Positions 1 to 5,267 of a stretch of 5,267 nucleotides of DNA are shown here, piece by piece. Within the stretch, counting starts at the first letter, position 1; each line of letters starts with the position of its first letter. The notes under the pieces are model-generated. The model was not told where the DNA came from. It saw only the letters and a list, made by a program, of their open reading frames with translations, and ran no database searches. A program made the position numbers and the translations under genes. This DNA is from Nitrospinota bacterium (lineage in GTDB: Bacteria; Nitrospinota_A; UBA7883; JADGGD01). Location of the stretch: assembly GCA_015229165.1 (NCBI GenBank), contig JADGCD010000151.1, forward strand, positions 1 through 5,267, given 5' to 3'.

Positions 1-2
1 CC

Positions 3-107
3 CCGCCCACCCCCGCCGCCGCTCCCGAATCCCCGGCCCCTTCGCCAGAGGCGGCATCGCCAACCCCGGACACGACGCCGGATCGTGACACCCCCCGCAT
101 TCCCGAT
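3..107 (+). other. Pro/Ala/Ser/Thr-rich linker upstream of the repeat array
   Basis: Residues 1-35 of the visible protein contain 12 prolines, mixed with Ala, Ser, Thr, Asp and Glu, and begin PPTPAAAPESPAPSPEAASP. Such low-complexity stretches usually form extended, disordered spacers. The repeats start directly afterwards (residue 49), so this probably joins an N-terminal domain outside the window (for example a retention module) to the adhesin stalk. That partner domain is inferred. The linker could begin well before base 3. Confidence 0.7.
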
Positions 108-3100
108 GTGGCGGACGGGGTCGGCATCACGGCAGAGGATGGCGCCGGGATCGAGGATCGCCCCATTCCCCTGCACATCACGGTGCAACAGGTCGATGGC
201 AGCGAAAACCTGACCGTCTATATCGAGGATCTTCCGGAAGGCGCGCGCTTGTCCGCCGGGGTGGATCTCGGTCAGGGGGTCTGGCGGTTGACCGGCGCCG
301 ATCTGGAGGGCCTGACCCTCCTCCCCCCGGAAAACTCGGATGTCGATTTCAATGTGCGCGCGCGGGTGATCAGCAAAGAGGAGGGAGGAGACTCCCGCGA
401 GGCGCTCCAGACGATTCGGGTCGTGGTGGAAGCGGATGCCGATGGCCCGCGACTCGATCTGGCGAATATTTCCGGCGTGGAGGATCGCGCCATTCCCTTG
501 TCGATCTCGTCCTCCCTGGTCGATGCCGACGGCTCGGAATCCCTGACGGTCACGGTCGCCGGGCTGCCCGCCGGGGCGACCCTTTCCGCCGGAACCGACA
601 ACGGCGACGGTTCCTGGAGCCTGACCCCGGATCAATTGACGGGATTGACTCTCACCCCACCGGCCGACTCGGACCAGCCCTTTTCGCTCACCATCTCCGC
701 CACCGCCACGGAAGCGCACGGAGGGGACACGGCAACGACCATCGGGACCATGCTGGTATCGCCGACGGGGGATGCCGATGCCCCCATGCTGGTCCTGAAC
801 AACGCCTCCGGGGTGGAGGACCGGGTCATCCCCCTCGATCTCTCGGCCACCCTGACCGATGCGGACGGCTCGGAGTCGTTGACCATCACCCTGTCCGGTC
901 TGCCGGAAGGGGCGCTCCTTTCGGCGGGCATCGACAACGGCGACGGTTCCTGGACGTTGTCCCCCGATGACTTGAATGGTCTGACCCTCACCCCTCCCGC
1001 CGACTCGGACCGGGATTTCACCATTGCGGTCGCCGCCACGGCCACGGAACAAAACGGGGGGGACACGCAAACCACCCTCGGCTCCATGACGATCTCCCTG
1101 GCCGCCGATGCCGACACGCCCACCCTGGCCCTGCATGATGCTGCCGGGGTCGAGGATCGTCCCATCGCCATCGATATTGCCGCTGCCTTGAGCGACATCG
1201 ACGGCTCGGAGTCCCTCGCCATCACCTTGTCCGGTCTGCCGGAGGGGGCGCTGCTCTCCTCCGGCATCGACAACGGCGATGGTTCCTGGACCCTGACCCC
1301 AGACCAATTGCCCGGCCTGCTCCTCACCCCGCCCGCCGATTCGGATCGGGATTTTGCCATTGCGCTCCGCGCCACCGCCACGGAGGGGGATGGGGGAGCG
1401 AGCCGGGAGACCTTCGGTACCATCGCGATCTCCCTCGCTGCCGATGCCGACGCCCCCGTGCTCACGTTGCACGACGTTGCCGGACAGGAGGACCAGGCGA
1501 TTCCCCTGGATTTTGCCGCCGCCCTGAGCGACCGGGATGGTTCGGAAACCCTGACGATCACCCTCTCCGGCCTGCCGGAGGGGGCCTTCCTTTCTGCGGG
1601 AACGCACAACGAGGACGGCTCCTGGAGCCTGACCCCCGCTCAACTCGACGGCCTGACCCTGACCCCGCCAGCGGGTTCGGATCAGGGATTCACCCTCTCG
1701 GTGGCCGCCACATCCCGCGAAAGCGATGGTGGCGGGGAGGCGACGACGCATGGCAGCATCGCAGTCGGCCTGTCGGGCGATGCCGATACCCCGACGTTGG
1801 TCTTGCAAGATGCCTCCGGGGTCGAGGACCGCATGATCCCGCTCGACATCGCCGCAGCCCTGACCGATCTGGACGGCTCGGAGTCGCTGACCATCACCCT
1901 GTCCGGTCTGCCGGACGGGGCGCTCCTGTCCGCAGGCATCGACAACGGCGACGGTTCCTGGACACTGACCCCCGCCGAATTGACGGGGCTGACCCTCACC
2001 CCTCCCGCCGACTCGGACCAGGATTTCACCATTGCGGTCGCCGCCACGGCCACGGAACGGGCAGGTGGCGATGCGACGACCACGTTCGGCAGCCTGGCGG
2101 TCTCCCTGGCCCCCGACGCCGATGCCCCGGTTTTGGCGCTGCACGATATCTCCGGCGTCGAGGACCGGGCGATTCCTCTGGATCTGACCGCCGCATTGGC
2201 CGATCAGGACGGTTCCGAAACCCTCGCCATCACCATTTCCGGCCTGCCGGACGGCGCGGTTCTCTCTGCGGGCACGGCGAACGGCGATGGTTCCTGGAGC
2301 CTTGTCCCGGATCAGTTGGCCGGCCTGACGCTCACCCCTCCGGCCAATTCCGATCAGGGCTTCTCCCTGACGGTTGCCGCCGTGGCCACGGAGGCCGACG
2401 GGGGCGCCACGGCCACCACCCTGGGCACTATGGCCATCTCCCTGGCCGGCGACGCCGATGTGCCCACCCTGGCGCTCCACGACGCCACCGGCATCGAGGA
2501 CCAGGCGATCGGGGTCGATCTTTCTGCCGTCCTCACCGACCTGGATGGGTCCGAATCGTTGCGCGTCGTCATCTCTGGGTTGCCGGACGGCGCGACCCTT
2601 TCCGCCGGGAACGACCTCGGCAACGGCAGTTGGCACTTTACCGGGAGCGCGGATCAACCCCTGGATTTCGCCGGGCTGAGGATCCTGCCGCCCGCCGACT
2701 GGTCCGGCAATTTCGTCCTGACGGTCCAGGCCACCGCCACCGAAACGGGTTCGGCAGATGCCGCCCTGGTCTCTGACACCTTCACGGTCACGGTCAACCC
2801 CGACGCGGACCAGGTGACGCTCGATGTGCCCCAGGCGGCTGGCCGGGAAGACCAGGCGGTCGAACTCTCCCTGCGGTTCGCCTTGCAGGATCTTGACGGT
2901 TCGGAGCGCATCGACGGCGATCTCATCCTGACCAACTTGCCCGATGGCGCTACCCTGAGCATCGGCGTCGCGGGGCCGGATCACACCTGGGTGATTCCCC
3001 AGGAGGCCTTGCAGGTCGAGGAGATGCATGACGGCCACCCCGTCGCCTGGAGCGTTCCCGGACTCCTGTTCCATCCGTCCGCCGACTCCAACGTGGACCT

Positions 3101-5267
3101 GATGCTGGGGGTCGAGGTTACCACCCGTGACGGCGAGGATACCTGGACCACCTCCGGCACCCTGGACATCGATCTGACCGGGGTCGCGGACGGCGTGAGC
3201 AACCTTGCCGCCACCAGTGGAACCGGCGCGGAGGACAGTTACGTCTACCTCAATGGCGCCGGTCTGGCGCCCCATCTCTCCGCCGCACTGATCGATGGCG
3301 ATGGTTCCGAGAAACTGACCTACCAGTTGGAGTTCTCACAAGCCATGAGCAAGGTCCAGATCAAGGACGGCGCGGTCTGGAAGGATGTGGCCAAGGATGC
3401 CCAGGGGAGATACACGGTCAGTGGCGAGGATGTGGCCGCCGGGGAGGTGCGGGTGATGGGACCCGCCAACCAGCATGGCGCCATTCATGTGAACGTCACC
3501 GCCTTCACCACCGATTATGCCGAGGATGGCGTCACGGTGGACGATCGTTCGGCGGGGACGATGACCTCGTTCGATCTCGATCTGACCGCCGTGGCCGACA
3601 GCGTGAGCTACAGCGGGACTGCCAACCCGACCGTGTCGGAGGATCAGGCCGGTCCCTTTCCCATGACGGTGAAGATCAAACTCGGTGATCTGGACGGCTC
3701 GGAAGCGCTTGCGGGCGATGTGGTGATCCGGTTCGATCCCGCCACCCTGCCCGCCGGCTCCACCCTGACCATCGCCAATGATCCGGGTGGCTGGGTGCGC
3801 GATCTTGGGGGTGGCGCGTTCTCGATCTCCCAGGAGGCCCTGACCGCCACCACCACCACCGCATCAGGGGATGAGATCGCCTGGCGGATTGACGGACTCC
3901 AGCTCAACGCCGCCCTGCCGGCCAACTCAGATACCGATATTCCATTCACCATTTCCACCACCGTGGTGGAGGAGTCGAATGGTGCGACGAAGGTGAGCAG
4001 CTTCAGCGGCAAGGTCAATGTCAACGCCGTGGCGGATGCGCCGGAGGTGGAGCTGGTCAGCGCCGGGGGTTCTGAGGACCGCTGGATCGCTTTGTCCGGG
4101 GGGATCGCCCTTACCGACACCGATGGCTCGGAACGGTTGCTGGGGGATGTGGTGGTCCGCTCCGACGATCCGGACGCCCAGGGCGCCGCCTTGCGCATCG
4201 GCGGGGTGGCGATCTCCGGGGCCACGAGCGGCGGAGTCACCACCTGGTCCATTCCCCAGTCTTTGCTGCATGCCACGCAGTCCAATGGTCAGGGGAAAGC
4301 GATTGCTTGGGATCTGGACGGGCTGGAGATCAAGCCGCCGCAAAACAGCGACGGCGACATCTCTCTGTCCATGACCGTCTCGGTGCTGGACAACAACAAC
4401 AGTGTCGCGACGGTGACCTCCAACGTCGAGGTGGCGGTGGAGGCGGTGGCCGACGCCCCGCTGCTGACGCGAGGGGTGGCCCAGGGATTCGAAGATCGTC
4501 CGATTGCCCTCGACCTGACCGCTTCCCTGCGCGATGCCGACGGTTCGGAGTCGCTGTCCATCACCATCGCCGATGTGCCGGAAGGAGCGGTGCTGTCGGC
4601 GGGCATCGACAACGGAGATGGCTCCTGGAGCCTGACCGCCGCGCAACTGCAAGGGTTGACCATCACCCCGCCCCCCGATTCCAACGTCGATTTCGCCCTG
4701 CGCATCACCGCCACGGCCACGGAAGGGGCCAACGGCGACACCGCCGTCAACGCGATCACCCAGAACGTGCGGGTGCGCGGCGTGGCCGATGCCGCCGATA
4801 TCCCGGCGTCGCTCGCGGCGTCCGGTGTCGAGGATGCGGTGGTGGGCGGCGGGTTCCCGGACGGTTCCATCGCCCTCGATTTTGCCGGCGTCTCCCTGGC
4901 GGACAGCGACGGCTCGGAGAAGTTGTCGCTCATCTTGAGCGACCTGCCCGAAGGGGCGCGCTTGTGGTTGCCGGAGAGCGCCACCGGGGGCCTCTCCTAT
5001 GCCGGCAACGGGCGCTGGGCGGTGAGCAACGACCATATGGGGGAGGTGCGCATCATTCCGCGCGCCGATTTTTCCGGGGAGTTCGACATCGAGGTGCGCT
5101 TCGTCACCACCGAAGACGATGGCAATAAATGGCTGGTGGACCGCACCATGACCATCAGCGTGACCCCCGACGCGGATGCCCCCGACATCCAGGCGACGGC
5201 AGGCGGCCTGGAGGATGCGCCCGGCGGCGTGGCGCTCGATTTGGGGGTTGCGGCGGGGGATGCCGAT
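3..5267 (+). CDS. Giant repeat-rich surface/secreted adhesin, cadherin/Ig-like tandem repeats (partial at both ends)
   Basis: One frame stays open for 1755 codons across the whole window; neither start nor stop is present. After a proline-rich linker (residues 1-35) it consists of tandem repeats whose GxED motifs begin at residues 49, 158, 270, 382, 494, 606, 718, 830, 947, 1075, 1211, 1356, 1495, 1608 and 1735. Every repeat boundary falls in the same frame, so no frameshift is seen. Shared motifs are GVEDRxIPLD, DxDGSESL, GLPxGAxLSAG, NGDGSW, LTPPADSD, ATATE and DADxP. I see no cysteine codon and no transmembrane segment; the protein is strongly acidic. Known giant type I-secreted adhesins (LapA-, BapA-, VCBS- and T1SS-143-type proteins) have this build and act at the cell surface in attachment or biofilm formation, with Ca2+ stiffening the repeats. 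That role is inferred here, since the N-terminal retention region and C-terminal RTX/secretion signal are outside the window. The first in-frame ATG (750) lies within a repeat and is not a start. The exact family and ligand are unknown. Confidence 0.93.
147..473 (+). repeat. Repeat 1: divergent 109-aa cadherin/Ig-like unit
   Basis: This is the first recognisable repeat (residues 49-157). It has GIEDRPIPL, VDGSENL, DLPEGARLSAG, LEGLTLLPPENSD and a closing EADADGP. It is three residues shorter than the canonical unit. The first acidic residue of DxDGSE is replaced (QQVDGSE), NGDGSW is GQGVW, and ATATE is VISKE. An extra 'AED' stands just before GIED. Its lysine (codon 375) is the last before a very long lysine-free stretch. 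A divergent edge repeat is common where array-wide homogenisation does not reach the end. Confidence 0.82.
474..809 (+). repeat. Repeat 2: canonical 112-aa unit
   Basis: Residues 158-269 are the first unit of the perfectly spaced 336-bp block. It carries GVEDRAIPL, DADGSESL, GLPAGATLSAG, TDNGDGSWSLTPDQL, GLTLTPPADSD, ISATATE and the junction DADAPML. The body after the opening motif is LSISSSL, unlike the LDxxAAL of later units. The linker before DADAP (LVSPTG) also differs from the later SLA-type linker. The predicted fold is a beta-sandwich, inferred from family resemblance. Confidence 0.88.
810..1145 (+). repeat. Repeat 3: canonical 112-aa unit, near-duplicate of repeat 6
   Basis: Residues 270-381 contain GVEDRVIPLDL, DADGSESLTITLSGLPEGA, SAGIDNGDGSWTLSPDDL, GLTLTPPADSDRDF, AATATE and DADTPTL. 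At DNA level, 981-1050 matches 1989-2058 in repeat 6 with one mismatch in 70 bases (cgg versus cag). The stretch 867-955 matches 1875-1963 with five mismatches in 89. This is closer than its match to the adjacent repeat 4, so it points to a relatively recent duplication or gene conversion three units apart. Confidence 0.9.
1146..1481 (+). repeat. Repeat 4: canonical 112-aa unit
   Basis: Residues 382-493 have GVEDRPIAIDI, DIDGSESLAITLSGLPEGA, SSGIDNGDGSWTLTPDQL, LLLTPPADSDRDF, RATATE and DADAPVL. It shares the GIDNGDGSWTL core with repeats 3 and 6 and SDRDF with repeat 3. The segment after ATATE (GDGGASRETFG) differs from its neighbours. This variable, glycine-rich patch occurs at the same place in every canonical unit and probably corresponds to a surface loop. 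Confidence 0.88.
1482..1817 (+). repeat. Repeat 5: canonical 112-aa unit with GQED variant
   Basis: Residues 494-605 contain GQEDQAIPLDF, DRDGSETLTITLSGLPEGA, SAGTHNEDGSWSLTPAQL, GLTLTPPAGSDQGF, AATSRES and DADTPTL. Departures from the consensus are Q for V in the opening motif, NEDGSW for NGDGSW, PPAGSD for PPADSD, and TSRES for TATE. It shares SETL, a GT-xN core and SDQGF with repeat 7, which suggests a common parent unit. Confidence 0.87.
1818..2153 (+). repeat. Repeat 6: canonical 112-aa unit, near-duplicate of repeat 3
   Basis: Residues 606-717 contain GVEDRMIPLDI, DLDGSESLTITLSGLPDGA, SAGIDNGDGSWTLTPAEL, GLTLTPPADSDQDF, AATATE and DADAPVL. The central part is almost the same DNA as repeat 3, exactly 1008 bp (three units) upstream, with most differences single-base. 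Repeats 4 and 5 between them are clearly more different. Confidence 0.9.
2154..2489 (+). repeat. Repeat 7: last canonical 112-aa unit of the regular block
   Basis: Residues 718-829 contain GVEDRAIPLDL, DQDGSETLAITISGLPDGA, SAGTANGDGSWSLVPDQL, GLTLTPPANSDQGF, AVATEADGG and DADVPTL. PPANSD replaces PPADSD and LVP replaces LTP. It is the sixth and last consecutive unit of exactly 336 bp; spacing becomes irregular after it. Confidence 0.88.
2490..2840 (+). repeat. Repeat 8: transitional 117-aa unit
   Basis: Residues 830-946 begin like a canonical unit (GIEDQAIGVDL, DLDGSESL, SGLPDGATLSAG). They then depart: NDLGNGSWHF replaces NGDGSWTLTP, followed by GSADQPLDFAGLRILPPADW. ATATE is kept, the following patch is TGSADAALVSDTF, and the junction is NPDADQV. 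The extra five residues lie in the middle to second half. It marks the change from the homogeneous block to the longer, divergent repeats. Confidence 0.82.
2841..3224 (+). repeat. Repeat 9: 128-aa 'AW-insert' subclass unit
   Basis: Residues 947-1074 open with GREDQAVEL and contain DLDGSERIDGDL, NLPDGATLSIG, TWVIPQEAL, HPVAWSVPGL and SADSN. Compared with the canonical repeat, about 15 residues are inserted between the TWxxPxxxL strand and the GL strand, ending in AWxxxGL (Trp codon 3048-3050). Repeats 11 and 12 have the same insertion. The junction is TGVADG, not DADxP. Confidence 0.8.
3225..3632 (+). repeat. Repeat 10: highly divergent 136-aa unit, lysine-containing
   Basis: Residues 1075-1210 keep only the frame of the repeat: GAED at the start, DGDGSEKL in the middle and TAVADS at the end. 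The GLPxGA, SAG, NGDGSW and PPADSD motifs are missing. In their place are SKVQIKDGAVWKDVAKDAQG and VTAFTTDYAEDG. Its five lysines end a lysine-free run of 978 codons. An insertion (SYVYLNGAGLAPH) sits between ED and the first strand. It is probably a separately evolved domain of the same fold; another domain type is possible. Confidence 0.68.
3633..4067 (+). repeat. Repeat 11: 145-aa 'AW-insert' subclass unit
   Basis: Residues 1211-1355 start with VSEDQAGPF (Val in place of the usual Gly). They contain DLDGSEALAGDVVIRF, LPAGSTLTI, FSISQEAL, a Thr-rich stretch, IAWRIDGLQL and PANSDTD, and end in NAVADAPEVEL. The inserted segment before the GL strand is about 16 residues (Trp codon 3882-3884). 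At 145 aa it is the longest repeat in the window and close to the ~143 aa unit known from T1SS-143 type adhesins, so a match to that family is plausible but untested. Confidence 0.78.
4068..4484 (+). repeat. Repeat 12: 139-aa 'AW-insert' subclass unit
   Basis: Residues 1356-1494 contain GSEDRWIAL, DTDGSERLLGDVVVRS, WSIPQSLLHAT, KAIAWDLDGLEIKPP and QNSDGD, and end in EAVADAPLL. It shares GDVV, the xIPQxxL strand and the AWxxDGL segment (Trp codon 4308-4310) with repeats 9 and 11. The GLPxGAxLSAG stretch is replaced by a Gly/Ala-rich segment (AQGAALRIGGVAISG). Confidence 0.78.
4485..4823 (+). repeat. Repeat 13: canonical-type 113-aa unit outside the main block
   Basis: Residues 1495-1607 return to the canonical pattern: GFEDRPIALDL, DADGSESLSITI, VPEGAVLSAG, IDNGDGSWSLTAAQL, GLTITPPPDSN and ITATATE. 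Its core is much closer to repeats 2-7 than to repeats 9-12 beside it, yet it lies about 2 kb beyond the regular block. It ends in RGVADAADIP, not DADxP, and the IAVxxATATE strand is FALRITATATE. Confidence 0.86.
4824..5204 (+). repeat. Repeat 14: divergent 127-aa unit
   Basis: Residues 1608-1734 contain GVEDAVVGGGFPDGSIALDF, DSDGSEKLSLIL, DLPEGARLWL, GNGRWAVSN, IIPRADFSGEF and TTEDDGN, and close with TPDADAPDI. A glycine-rich insertion of about eight residues separates ED from the IALDF strand. SAG is missing; a longer loop (PESATGGLSYAG) leads to GNGRW. The DADAP junction reappears here. Confidence 0.8.
5205..5267 (+). repeat. Repeat 15: start of a further unit, cut by the window edge
   Basis: Residues 1735-1755 read GLEDAPGGVALDLG and end in AAGDAD. 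This fits the opening GxED motif, first strand and beginning of DxDGSE of another repeat. The array therefore continues beyond base 5267. Only 21 residues are visible, so its subclass cannot be told. Confidence 0.7.

Noticed and set aside
750..752. First in-frame ATG of the adhesin frame as a possible translation start
   Set aside because: It sits in the second half of repeat 2, with the frame and repeat homology continuing upstream to base 3. The true start must be outside the window.
632..1609. 325-codon open frame on the - strand with recurring SESAGGVR-type motifs
   Set aside because: It is the antisense reading of repeats 2-5. Its internal repetition is inherited from the 336-bp sense repeats, and its composition (Ser/Ala/Arg/Pro-rich) is typical of GC-rich antisense frames.
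1682..2083. 133-codon antisense frame, with other short antisense frames at 272-601, 2354-2623, 2654-2962, 2981-3214, 3644-4285 and 4997-5188
   Set aside because: All lie opposite the continuous sense frame, mirror its repeats, and have no independent domain or plausible gene context.
474..2489. Regular periodicity as a CRISPR array or a non-coding satellite
   Set aside because: The 336-bp period is a multiple of three and in frame, variation falls at protein-variable positions, and units are far longer than CRISPR repeats, with no unique short spacers.
3844..3864. Short run of ACC codons (Thr-rich) as a phase-variable microsatellite
   Set aside because: Only four consecutive ACC triplets occur. 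That is too few to support slippage, and a change by triplets would not shift the frame.
3927..5036. 369-codon open frame on the - strand rich in Gly, Arg, His and Gln
   Set aside because: It is a shadow of the sense adhesin frame through repeats 11-14, with low-complexity Arg/Gly/His composition and no recognisable domain. It also overlaps another antisense ORF (4289-4984).
4307..5128. 273-codon open frame on the + strand in a second frame, Arg/Gly-rich
   Set aside because: This is the +1/-1 shadow of the coding frame. It reads as poly-Arg/Gly low-complexity sequence, while the main frame gives conserved repeat motifs throughout the same interval.

Overview
The whole window lies inside one very large protein gene on the + strand. 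A single frame (codons starting at 3, 6, 9 ...) is open from base 3 to base 5267, giving 1755 codons without a stop. It has no credible start and no stop here, so both ends of the gene lie outside the window. The protein is an array of about fifteen tandem cadherin/Ig-like repeats of the kind found in giant secreted bacterial adhesins (RTX/type I secretion, LapA/BapA/VCBS-like and 'T1SS-143'-like proteins). It is acidic, contains no cysteine that I can find, and is rich in Gly, Asp, Thr, Ser and Ala.

Organism: the sequence is GC-rich with strong G/C preference at third codon positions. This architecture is typical of Gram-negative, often aquatic or biofilm-forming Proteobacteria. The window gives no taxonomic marker and I do not assign a genus.

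Layout: (1) 3-107, a Pro/Ala/Ser/Thr-rich linker, probably joining an upstream N-terminal domain to the repeats. (2) 147-473, a divergent first repeat of 109 aa. (3) 474-2489, six canonical repeats in perfect register, each exactly 112 aa (336 bp). (4) 2490-2840, a transitional repeat of 117 aa. (5) 2841-4484, four longer and more divergent repeats of 128, 136, 145 and 139 aa; three of them form a second subclass with an inserted 'AW' segment. (6) 4485-4823, a return of the canonical repeat (113 aa). (7) 4824-5204, a divergent 127-aa repeat. (8) 5205-5267, the start of another repeat cut by the window edge.

How it works (family knowledge plus inference): each repeat probably folds as a beta-sandwich. 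Acidic motifs near its start (GxED), in the middle (DxDGSE) and at the junction to the next repeat (DADxP) would bind Ca2+ and stiffen the chain into a long surface stalk. Secretion signals, retention module and ligand-binding domains would be outside the window. I see no RNA gene, mobile element, CRISPR array, promoter or terminator, and no non-coding gap. All other long reading frames are shadows of this gene.
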